A DNA stretch of 23,342 nt from the NCBI GenBank assembly GCA_937898685.1, contig CALEJT010000060.1, positions 1-23,342 of the forward strand, read 5' to 3'. The first letter of the stretch is position 1; every line of letters begins with the position of its first letter. The notes below the pieces were generated by a model. That model saw only the letters and a list, made by a program, of their open reading frames with translations, was not told the DNA's origin and searched no databases. A program made the position numbers and the translations under genes. This DNA comes from an uncultured Gammaproteobacteria bacterium (lineage in GTDB: Bacteria; Pseudomonadota; Gammaproteobacteria; Pseudomonadales; Pseudohongiellaceae). Positions 14,679 through 21,385 of this stretch are shown piece after piece.

Positions 14679-15158
14679 TCACTCCCAACTCAATGGCCGC
14701 GCGCCGGCGAAATCCAATTGACGCCACGCTTCGTACACCGCCACGGCCACGGCATTGGACAGATTCACGCTGCGTCCCTGCGGCTGCATCGGCAAGGTGA
14801 GCACTGCGGTCACGGCCGCATCTTCACGAATCTCATCGGGCAAACCGCGGCTTTCGGGGCCGAAGAGGAGATAGTCGCCCGCTTCATAACGCACGGCGGT
14901 GTAGGAACGTGTGCCCTTGGTGCTGAAGGCGTAGAGATGACGCGGTTGGGTCTTGGCGAGGAAGTCCTGCCAATTCTTGTGCACCTGCATGGTGGCGTAC
15001 TGGTGATAGTCGAGGCCGGCGCGGCGCAGCGAGGCTTCATCGAGGCTGAAGCCGAGCGGTTCGATCAGATGCAGCGTGGCACCCGTGTTGGAGGAGAGAC
15101 GGATGATGTTGCCGGTATTCGGCGGAATCTCCGGCTCATAGAGCACGATGTTGAGCAC
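14679..15158 (-). CDS. trmL: tRNA (cytidine/uridine-34 2'-O)-methyltransferase
   Basis: This 159-residue SPOUT-class methyltransferase methylates the ribose of the wobble nucleotide in certain tRNA-Leu species, using S-adenosylmethionine. Motifs are EPEIPPNTGNIIR (8-20), FGPESRGLP (99-107) and SVNLSNAVAVAVYEA (130-144, which forms part of the knot). Length matches TrmL. The start is GTG at 15158. The ATG a few bases upstream is out of frame, and the ribosome site is weak. The gene follows ntrC by 63 bases on the same strand and may share its transcript. The placement between ntrC and secB is the same as in Pseudomonas. Confidence 0.94.
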   Translation of the reverse strand: MLNIVLYEPEIPPNTGNIIRLSSNTGATLHLIEPLGFSLDEASLRRAGLDYHQYATMQVHKNWQDFLAKTQPRHLYAFSTKGTRSYTAVRYEAGDYLLFGPESRGLPDEIREDAAVTAVLTLPMQPQGRSVNLSNAVAVAVYEAWRQLDFAGARPLSWE

Positions 15159-15221
15159 GGCGGGTCATGGTAAGGCCAATGGGGCCCGCAGTATCCAGAC
15201 CCGCCCCGCGCGATTCAAGCG

Positions 15222-16649
15222 TCAATCGTCTTCGTCGTCATGGGCATCGTTGCCACCCATGCCCAGCTCCTTGATCTTGCGCGTGAGTGTGTTGCGACCC
15301 CAGCCCAACAGTTCCGCCGCATCGCGCTTGCGGCCACCACTGTGCTTGAGCGCCACTTCGATCATGCATTTTTCGAAGATCGGCGTGGCCTGCTGCAGGA
15401 TGCCGGTGTGGCCGAGGCTCAGTTCCTGATCGGCCCAGTGCTTGAGGTTCTGCACCCAGTTGCCCGCCACCGGATTGTCGCCGGAGGGCTTGATGAATTC
15501 TTCGGGCAGGTCGCTGATGAAGATCTCGCGGCCCGACGCCATCACCGTGATCCAGCTGCAGAAGTTCTCGAGCTGACGCACGTTGCCCGGCCAGGGCAGG
15601 TTGCAGAGGAACTTGGTGGTTTCGGGACGCAGCGTCTTCTTCTCCACCCCCATCTGCTGCGCGGCCTTGCGCAGGAAGTGTTCGCAGAGTGCCGGAATGT
15701 CTTCGCGACGGTCGGCCAGACGCGGCAGGTGAATCGGAATCACGTTGAGACGATGGAACAAGTCTTCGCGGAAGAGATGTTCCTTCACGCGCTGTTCGAG
15801 GTTCTGGTGCGTTGCCGCGATCACGCGTACGTCGGTCTTGATCGGGCTGAGACCGCCGACGCGATAGAACTCGCCGTCCGACAACACGCGCAACAGTCGC
15901 GTCTGCGTTTCCATCGGCATGTCGCCGATCTCGTCGAGGAACAACGTGCCGCCGTGGGCCTGTTCGAAACGACCGACGCGCATCTGCGTGGCACCGGTGA
16001 AGGCACCCTTTTCGTGACCGAAGAGTTCAGATTCGATCAGGTCCTTCGGAATTGCCGCCACGTTGAGCGGTACGTAGGGTTTGTCGGCGCGCGGGCTGTG
16101 CTTGTGCAGTGCCTGCGCCACGAGTTCCTTACCGGTACCGGACTCACCCTTGATGAGCACGGTGATGTTCGAATGCGACAGTCTACCGATGGCGCGGAAC
16201 ACCTCCTGCATCGAAGGCGCTTCGCCGATGATTTCCTTCGGCTCCACCACGGGCAGCGGTTTGACGTCGCCCTTGGCTTCCTTGGAATGCTTCACCGCAC
16301 GTTCGGCCACGGCCACCGCATCGTTGACGTCGAAGGGCTTGGGCAAATATTCGAAAGCGCCGCGTTTGTATGACTTCACTGCGCTGCTCAGGTCTGAGTG
16401 CGCCGTCATGATGATCACCGGCACTTGCGGATAGGTGTCCTGCACTTCGGCCAGCACTTCCAGACCGTCGGTCCCGGGCATGCGGATGTCGCTGATGATG
16501 GCGTCCGGCTGCGTGACCTTCAGACGCTCGAGCAGGGCATCACCGGAATCGAAGCTCTCGCTGTTGAAGCCGGCCTTGTCGAAGGATTTTTCCAACACCC
16601 AACGAATTGAGCGATCGTCGTCTACTATCCAAATGGTGTCTTTGGTCAT
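15222..16649 (-). CDS. ntrC: Nitrogen regulator NtrC (sigma-54 activator)
   Basis: This 475-residue response regulator activates sigma-54 promoters under nitrogen limitation. Its receiver domain (about 5-120) has phospho-acceptor Asp54 in IISDIRMPG and Lys104. The AAA+ domain (about 142-375) has Walker A GESGTGKE (168-175) and the sigma-54 contact loop GAFTGA (215-220). The C-terminal Fis-type helix-turn-helix is in about 425-465 (AAELLGWGRNTLTRKIKEL), followed by an acidic tail. It should bind the GCACCA-N3-TGGTGC palindromes seen upstream of glnA and ntrB. The ATG overlaps the end of ntrB by 4 bases, so the two are translationally coupled. Confidence 0.97.
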   Translation of the reverse strand: MTKDTIWIVDDDRSIRWVLEKSFDKAGFNSESFDSGDALLERLKVTQPDAIISDIRMPGTDGLEVLAEVQDTYPQVPVIIMTAHSDLSSAVKSYKRGAFEYLPKPFDVNDAVAVAERAVKHSKEAKGDVKPLPVVEPKEIIGEAPSMQEVFRAIGRLSHSNITVLIKGESGTGKELVAQALHKHSPRADKPYVPLNVAAIPKDLIESELFGHEKGAFTGATQMRVGRFEQAHGGTLFLDEIGDMPMETQTRLLRVLSDGEFYRVGGLSPIKTDVRVIAATHQNLEQRVKEHLFREDLFHRLNVIPIHLPRLADRREDIPALCEHFLRKAAQQMGVEKKTLRPETTKFLCNLPWPGNVRQLENFCSWITVMASGREIFISDLPEEFIKPSGDNPVAGNWVQNLKHWADQELSLGHTGILQQATPIFEKCMIEVALKHSGGRKRDAAELLGWGRNTLTRKIKELGMGGNDAHDDEDD

Positions 16650-17734
16650 GCGTAGTCACCTGCAGGCTCATTGAGCGGTAGGGAAAGAATGAAGCAGGTC
16701 TTGCCGGGCTGGCTTTCGCACTCGATCAAGCCCCGATGGTTTTTGAAGATGTTCTGAGCGATGGAAAGGCCGAGGCCAGTGCCCTCGGCGCGACCGCTGA
16801 TCAGCGGATAGAAGATGTTCTCGATGATCTCCGGCGGAATGCCGGGACCGTTGTCGATCACCTCGATGCGCGCCACGAGCCGATGCATGGTGGGCCCGAT
16901 CGTGGTGTGGCTGACGGCGCGCGTGCGCAGAATGATCTTCGGCGACTTGCCGGGCTGCTTGCTCTCGGTGAGCGCCTGCATCGCGTTGCGCACCACGTTC
17001 AGCACGGCCTGGATCAGCTGTTCGATGTCGCCATGCACTTCCGGCAGGCTGGGGTCGTAGTCGCGGATGATGGTGATCGCCCCCTGACTTTCCGCCTCCA
17101 CCAGATTGCGCACACGTTCCAGCACTTCGTGAATGTTGAGCGGCGCGATGTTGGGTTTCTTGTAGGGGCCGGTGAGACGGTCGACCAGGTTCACCAGGCG
17201 ATCCGCCTCTTCGATGATGACGTTGGTGTAGTCCTTCAATAGCGGATCCGGCAGTTCGGCGGCCAACAGCTGCGCCGCGCCGCGGATGCCACCGAGCGGA
17301 TTCTTTATCTCGTGGCTGAGGCCACGAATCATCTCGACCGTGGTCTCGTGGTTGGAGATCAGGGTTTCCTTGCGGCTGATCGACCAGCTGCGGTTGATCT
17401 CCTGCAATTCCATCAAATAGTAGGTGGTGCCCGATTCGTTGATCGGGGCCAGCGAGAAATCCACCAGCAGCTTGTTGCCGTTGACCAGGGTGAATTCGAC
17501 CTTGCGGATGATCACGGTGGTCTGGGACTGCTGCACGGTATCCAGCGCGCGCAGGAACTCGTCGGGGTTGCGGAGCAACTCCGAAAACTTGAGCGAATGA
17601 CAGTTCCTGTTGCTGGTTTCCAACAACGCTTCGGCTGACGGGTTGAGGTGGTACAGCGATAGGTCGCTGTCCATTACCACGACGGCGGTGGTGAGGTTGT
17701 CCAGCAGGCTGGTGTTGAAGCGTTCTATGTTCAA
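16646..17734 (-). CDS. ntrB: Nitrogen sensor kinase/phosphatase NtrB
   Basis: This 362-residue cytoplasmic histidine kinase phosphorylates or dephosphorylates NtrC according to PII status. It has an N-terminal PAS domain (about 10-110), then the dimerisation domain with phospho-accepting His141 in GLSHEIKNPLGGIRGAAQLL (an exact family signature), then an ATPase domain with NVVRNAMQAL, DNGPGIPPE and GTGLGLSI boxes. The first codon is TTG at 17734; no in-frame ATG or GTG is seen just upstream, and the family N-terminus begins there. The ribosome site is poor, so translation may be weak. It is expressed separately from glnA, from its own sigma-54-type element. Confidence 0.95.
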   Translation of the reverse strand: MNIERFNTSLLDNLTTAVVVMDSDLSLYHLNPSAEALLETSNRNCHSLKFSELLRNPDEFLRALDTVQQSQTTVIIRKVEFTLVNGNKLLVDFSLAPINESGTTYYLMELQEINRSWSISRKETLISNHETTVEMIRGLSHEIKNPLGGIRGAAQLLAAELPDPLLKDYTNVIIEEADRLVNLVDRLTGPYKKPNIAPLNIHEVLERVRNLVEAESQGAITIIRDYDPSLPEVHGDIEQLIQAVLNVVRNAMQALTESKQPGKSPKIILRTRAVSHTTIGPTMHRLVARIEVIDNGPGIPPEIIENIFYPLISGRAEGTGLGLSIAQNIFKNHRGLIECESQPGKTCFILSLPLNEPAGDYA

Positions 17735-17815
17735 TTTACGTAGCGGCCTTGGTGGCGAATACAGAGCCAGAGTCTTCGAGGTCGCGTTCGATGAACGACC
17801 ACAGTTCTGCCACCA

Positions 17816-17831
17816 TGCAAAAGATGCACCA
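17816..17831 (-). promoter_or_regulatory. Sigma-54 promoter of ntrBC
   Basis: On the - strand the sequence is TGGTGC-ATCTT-TTGCA. The GG and GC dinucleotides are separated by exactly 10 bases, and the -12 box matches fully. Transcription would start near 17805 and leave a leader of about 70 bases before the ntrB TTG. The 310-base interval 17735-18044 holds only this promoter, two NtrC-like sites and the glnA terminator. Confidence 0.65.
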
Positions 17832-17840
17832 ATTTGGTGG
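17826..17840. promoter_or_regulatory. NtrC-like site overlapping ntrB -24 element
   Basis: GCACCA-ATT-TGGTGG matches the palindrome GCACCA-N3-TGGTGC at 11 of 12 positions. Its left half is the -24 region of the ntrB sigma-54 element on the other strand. Bound NtrC would therefore compete with RNA polymerase here. Confidence 0.6.
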
Positions 17841-17894
17841 GTGCTCTATGTGCAGGAAAATCAAGGGTGATCGTAAAGTAAACGATGAAGGTGT

Positions 17895-17909
17895 GCACCA
17901 AATTAGTGC
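17895..17909. promoter_or_regulatory. NtrC enhancer site upstream of ntrB
   Basis: GCACCA-AAT-TAGTGC matches the NtrC palindrome at 11 of 12 positions. Its centre (17902) is 71 bp upstream of the outer edge of the ntrB sigma-54 element. The first glnA site has the same distance to its own promoter. Confidence 0.75.
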
Positions 17910-17993
17910 GCCACTTTTCCAATATGGGCTGTCGCCCGGCAAAAGTGCGGGATGCCAGCATTCTGATAGCCCCAAAAAGAGGACTTCTGGCTC

Positions 17994-18020
17994 AAAAAAA
18001 AGCCCGCCGGATGGCGGGCT
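17994..18020 (-). terminator. Intrinsic terminator of glnA
   Basis: On the - strand, AGCCCGCC and GGCGGGCT (18020-18013 and 18008-18001) form an 8-bp GC-rich stem with a 4-base loop. A run of 7 T follows (18000-17994). It starts 25 bases after the glnA stop codon and separates glnA from ntrBC. Confidence 0.92.
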
Positions 18021-18044
18021 TTTCGATGCGAGCACCGTGATGGA

Positions 18045-19454
18045 TCACACTGCGTAATAAAGTTCGAACTCCAGCGGGTGGGTGGTCATGTTGACCAGCT
18101 GGTGCTCGGACTTCTTCAGTTCGATGTAGGCATCGATGAAGTCGTCGGAGAACACACCGCCCGCGGTGAGGAACGCGCGATCCTTGTCGAGGTGGCGCAG
18201 AGCGTCCAGCAGGTCGTCTGCAACCTGCGGAATTTGCGCTTCTTCTTCCGGCTCCAGGTCGTACAGGTCTTTGGTGGCCGGTTCGCCCGGGTGGATCTTG
18301 TTCTTGATGCCGTCGAGACCGGCCATCAAGAGAGCTGCGAAGTACAGGTACGGGTTGGCAGTCGGGTCACCGAAGCGAGCTTCGATACGCACGGCTTTCG
18401 GGTTGCCGCCCAGGATGTACGGAATACGGATCGCAGCGGAGCGGTTACGCGAGGAGTAGGCCAGGAGGGTCGGTGCTTCGAAGCCTTTCACCAGACGCTT
18501 GTAGGAGTTGGTGGACGCGTTACCGAAGGCGTTCAGAGCCTTGGCGTGCTTGATGATGCCGCCGATGTAGTACAGCGCTTCTTCGGACAGGTTGGCGTAG
18601 CCATTGCCGGCGAAGAGGTTCTTGCCATCTTTGAAGATCGACTGGTGCACATGCATACCGGAGCCGTTGTCACCTACCAGCGGCTTGGGCATGAAGGTAG
18701 CGGTCTTGCCGAAGGCGGCAGCCACGTTGTGCACGACGTACTTGAGGGTCTGCACTTCGTCGGCTTTCTTCACCAGCGTGTTGAAGGAAACACCGATTTC
18801 GCACTGGCCGGCGTTGGCAACTTCGTGGTGGTGGATTTCGACTTTCAGACCCATTTCCTGCAGGGTCGAGCACATTGCGGTACGGATGTCGTGCAGGGAG
18901 TCGATCGGCGGAACCGGGAAGTAGCCGCCTTTGACGCGCGGCGTGAAGCCTTTCGGGCCGTCTTCTTTGTCCTGGTCGGTGGCCCAGGCAGCTTCCTGCG
19001 AAATGATTTTCGACATGCAGTAGCCCATGGTGGTGCGGTACTTCACGTCGTCGAAGATGAAGAATTCGGGCTCGGGGCCGAAGAAGGCGGCATCGCCGAT
19101 GCCGGTGCTCTTCAGGTATTCCTCGGCGCGCTTGGCGATGCTGCGCGGGTCACGGCCGTAGCCGCTCATGGTGGCAGGCTCGAGGATGTCGCAAACGATG
19201 TTTACCTGGGGCTCTTCGGCGAAGGGATCCAGTACGGCAGTGCTGTCGTCGGGCAGAAGCACCATGTCGGACTCGTTGATGCCCTTCCAACCTGCGATGG
19301 AGGAGCCGTCGAACATGCGGCCTTCGAAGAAGGACGCATCTACCTCGGAGGCCGGGTAGGTAACGTGCTGCTGCTTGCCTTTAGTGTCGGTAAAACGGAG
19401 GTCAACCCACTTTACGTCATGCTCGGCAATTAGTTTAAGAGTCTTTTCAGACAT
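18045..19454 (-). CDS. glnA: Type I glutamine synthetase
   Basis: This 469-residue enzyme makes glutamine from glutamate, ammonia and ATP as a dodecamer. The length is the same as in E. coli. Family blocks include GSSIAGWKGINESDM (50-64) and FFIFDDVKYR. NGSGMHVHQS and the later NPKAVRIEARFGDPTANPYL also fit. The adenylylation site is Tyr398 in KDLYDLEPEE, so activity is probably controlled by reversible AMP addition. GGAGG stands 7 bases before the ATG. The gene is preceded by a sigma-54 promoter with two NtrC sites and ends at a strong terminator. It is thus the nitrogen-regulated output of the ntrBC pair encoded beside it. Confidence 0.98.
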   Translation of the reverse strand: MSEKTLKLIAEHDVKWVDLRFTDTKGKQQHVTYPASEVDASFFEGRMFDGSSIAGWKGINESDMVLLPDDSTAVLDPFAEEPQVNIVCDILEPATMSGYGRDPRSIAKRAEEYLKSTGIGDAAFFGPEPEFFIFDDVKYRTTMGYCMSKIISQEAAWATDQDKEDGPKGFTPRVKGGYFPVPPIDSLHDIRTAMCSTLQEMGLKVEIHHHEVANAGQCEIGVSFNTLVKKADEVQTLKYVVHNVAAAFGKTATFMPKPLVGDNGSGMHVHQSIFKDGKNLFAGNGYANLSEEALYYIGGIIKHAKALNAFGNASTNSYKRLVKGFEAPTLLAYSSRNRSAAIRIPYILGGNPKAVRIEARFGDPTANPYLYFAALLMAGLDGIKNKIHPGEPATKDLYDLEPEEEAQIPQVADDLLDALRHLDKDRAFLTAGGVFSDDFIDAYIELKKSEHQLVNMTTHPLEFELYYAV

Positions 19455-19572
19455 GATTTTCCTCCGTAAGGCATTATCCAGGGGGGCTCCCTGGCTGTCT
19501 GGTAATAAGAATTAGGGCTCTTTGAAGCAGAAAAGCCGCGTGATTGCGGCTTGTCAGCGGCAATACGAGGGG

Positions 19573-19588
19573 AGCAAAATATATGCCA
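19573..19588 (-). promoter_or_regulatory. Sigma-54 promoter of glnA
   Basis: On the - strand the sequence is TGGCAT-ATATT-TTGCT. It has GG and GC exactly 10 bases apart, 5/6 match in the -24 box and a full -12 core. Transcription would begin near 19562, about 108 bases before the glnA ATG at 19454. Confidence 0.88.
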
Positions 19589-19651
19589 TCCAGTTTTTGC
19601 TTGAAAGGACTGTTTTTTCAGGGCTTTTTCGAGCAAGCGCTCTCCGGCAAA

Positions 19652-19666
19652 GCACCATAATGGTGC
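19652..19666. promoter_or_regulatory. NtrC enhancer site 1 of glnA
   Basis: GCACCA-TAA-TGGTGC is a perfect 6-3-6 palindrome of the NtrC type. Its centre (19659) is 71 bp upstream of the outer edge of the glnA sigma-54 element. A CATAAT hexamer (19656-19661, + strand) lies inside it. Confidence 0.9.
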
Positions 19667-19681
19667 TTAATTTTTTTGAAA

Positions 19682-19696
19682 GCACCTATTTGGTGC
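19682..19696. promoter_or_regulatory. NtrC enhancer site 2 of glnA
   Basis: GCACCT-ATT-TGGTGC matches the NtrC palindrome at 11 of 12 positions and lies 30 bp (about three helical turns) beyond site 1. The pair resembles the E. coli glnAp2 enhancer, where two sites are about 32 bp apart. It ends only 24 bases before the thiI ATG. Confidence 0.87.
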
Positions 19697-19720
19697 GATT
19701 GATGCGCCAATAAGTAGCCG

Positions 19721-21214
19721 ATGAAGTATCACATCAAGTATTCCCCCGAAATGACGACCAAGAGTCGCATCGTTAGGACTCGTTTTTGTCGTCAGTTGCG
19801 CAAAAATGTGGCGCGGGTGCTGCGCGAGCAATTGGAACTGCGCGATCAGGCAGCATTCCCGGACGATCCTGATGCAGCCCTGATCGAAGCGCATTGGGAC
19901 TACCTCGAAGTGATCCTTCCACCGAGCCGCGCGGCCCTGGCACCTGAAGTCGAAGTGGTGCTCGGCAACACGCCCGGCATCTGGAGCTATCAGCGGGTCG
20001 AAGAGCGCGAGCTCGGCAGCTTCGATGACATCGTGAAGCTCGCCGCCGCGGTCTGCGGCAACCAGCTCAAGGGCAAGACCTTCGTCGTGCGCTGTCGCCG
20101 CACCGGCAAGCACTCCTTCAATTCCATGGATGTGGAACGTTACGTCGGTGGGGGATTGCTGCGCTGCACCGACGCCAAGGGGGTGGATCTGCACTCTCCC
20201 GAAGTGACGGTGCGTCTCGAGATCCGCCACGACCGACTATATATAGGAGCAGAACCGCGCGACGGCATCGGCGGCTTCCCGCTCGGCACGCAGGATGCGG
20301 TGCTGTCGCTGATCTCCGGCGGTTTCGATTCCGCAGTGGCCAGCTTCCTCTCCATGAAGCGCGGCATGCGTACGCACTTCCTCTTCTTCAATCTCGGTGG
20401 CCGCGAGCACGAGTTGGCAGTGAAGGAAGTGGCGCTCTTCCTCTGGCAGCGCTACGGCGCTTCGCACGGCGTCTACTTCATCACGGTGCCCTTCGAGGGC
20501 GTGGTGGCGGAGATTCTCGACAAGGTCGAGAACTCGCAGATGGGGGTGATCCTCAAGCGCATGATGCTGCGCGCTGCCACCATGGTGGCCGACAAGCTCG
20601 GTGTGCCCGCGCTCGTAACGGGCGAAGCCATCGCGCAGGTGTCGAGCCAGACCCTGATCAACCTTTCGATCATCGACGAAGTGACACCGCGCCTCGTGCT
20701 CCGACCTCTGGTGATGAGCGACAAGCAGGACATCGTCGACCTCGCGCGCAAGATCGGCACTGCCGAGTTCTCCGCCGCGATTCCCGAATACTGCGGCGTG
20801 ATTTCGGTGAAGCCCACCACGCGCGCCAAGCGTCATCGCATCGAGCGCGAAGAAAACCGCTTCGACTTCCAGATATTGGAACAGGCAGTGGCCGATGCGG
20901 TGACCTACGACATCCGCACGCTCAGCGCCGAAGCCGAACAACCCGCCGCCGTGATGCCACAGGTAGTGGCGCAGGTATCACCGGACGCCACGGTGATCGA
21001 CATCCGTCATCCGGATGAGGAAGAGCGGCGTCCCCTGCAGGTGGTCGGCACCGAAGTGCTGAAGATCCCCTTCTACAAATTGAGCACTGCCTTTGCCGGT
21101 CTCGATCCCAAGCGTCAGTACCTGCTCTATTGCAGCAAGGGTGTGATGAGCAAGCTGCACGCGGCGCATCTGCTGGAGCAGGGTAACAGCAACGTCGGCG
21201 TATACCGGCCGTAA
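19721..21214 (+). CDS. thiI: tRNA 4-thiouridine synthase ThiI with rhodanese domain
   Basis: This 497-residue enzyme inserts sulfur to make 4-thiouridine at position 8 of tRNA and, in many gammaproteobacteria, feeds sulfur into thiamine thiazole synthesis. It has a ferredoxin-like N-terminal region, a THUMP domain (about 60-165, with GKTFVVRCRRTGKHSF), and a PP-loop ATPase core with SGGFDSAVASF (199-209). Cys358 in PEYCGVI fits E. coli Cys344. A C-terminal rhodanese domain (about 410-497) carries the persulfide Cys471 in LLYCSKGVMS, and the protein ends in VYRP as in E. coli. ATG 19721 matches the family start. Its upstream region is shared with glnA enhancer sites. Confidence 0.96.
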   Translation: MKYHIKYSPEMTTKSRIVRTRFCRQLRKNVARVLREQLELRDQAAFPDDPDAALIEAHWDYLEVILPPSRAALAPEVEVVLGNTPGIWSYQRVEERELGSFDDIVKLAAAVCGNQLKGKTFVVRCRRTGKHSFNSMDVERYVGGGLLRCTDAKGVDLHSPEVTVRLEIRHDRLYIGAEPRDGIGGFPLGTQDAVLSLISGGFDSAVASFLSMKRGMRTHFLFFNLGGREHELAVKEVALFLWQRYGASHGVYFITVPFEGVVAEILDKVENSQMGVILKRMMLRAATMVADKLGVPALVTGEAIAQVSSQTLINLSIIDEVTPRLVLRPLVMSDKQDIVDLARKIGTAEFSAAIPEYCGVISVKPTTRAKRHRIEREENRFDFQILEQAVADAVTYDIRTLSAEAEQPAAVMPQVVAQVSPDATVIDIRHPDEEERRPLQVVGTEVLKIPFYKLSTAFAGLDPKRQYLLYCSKGVMSKLHAAHLLEQGNSNVGVYRP

Positions 21215-21218
21215 GTCG

Positions 21219-21242
21219 CCGGCCGCTTTCACGGGCGGCCGG
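21219..21242. repeat. GC-rich hairpin after thiI
   Basis: CCGGCCGC (21219-21226) pairs exactly with GCGGCCGG (21235-21242) around an 8-base loop, beginning 4 bases after the thiI stop. No U-run follows, so it may be a weak terminator or an mRNA 3'-end stabiliser. Confidence 0.5.
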
Positions 21243-21284
21243 GCAGCTCCACCAAAAATCCAAGCACGGCACTTGACGCTCGGG

Positions 21285-21290
21285 TATAAT
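21285..21290 (+). promoter_or_regulatory. Likely typA promoter (-10 element)
   Basis: A consensus TATAAT stands 95 bases before the typA start. A TTGACG at 21273-21278 is only 6 bases away and cannot act as its -35. The hexamer at the correct distance (21262-21267, AAGCAC) is poor. The -10 is therefore convincing but the -35 is not. Confidence 0.55.
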
Positions 21291-21304
21291 CCGCGCGTTT
21301 TTTT

Positions 21305-21322
21305 CCGCCCGAATTTGGGCGG
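21305..21322 (+). other. Hairpin in the typA leader
   Basis: CCGCCC (21305-21310) and GGGCGG (21317-21322) pair around GAATTT, just after a T-run. If transcription starts near 21297, this hairpin lies at the 5' end of the typA transcript. There it could affect stability. Any regulatory role is inference. Confidence 0.45.
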
Positions 21323-21385
21323 CCGGCTGCAGTGTGGCTGCGCCGTGCCTGAAATCCCACGAGTCTCACATCTCCAGGTACTTCC

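Noticed and set aside
17731..17961. Small - strand open frame upstream of ntrB
   Set aside because: It covers the sigma-54 element and both NtrC sites, has no motif, and is in a different frame from ntrB.
18078..19433. Long + strand open frame (451 codons) opposite glnA
   Set aside because: Antisense shadow of glnA, which is complete and correctly framed by its promoter and terminator.
21273..21290. TTGACG and TATAAT taken as a -35/-10 pair
   Set aside because: Only 6 bases separate them; a working sigma-70 pair needs about 16-18.
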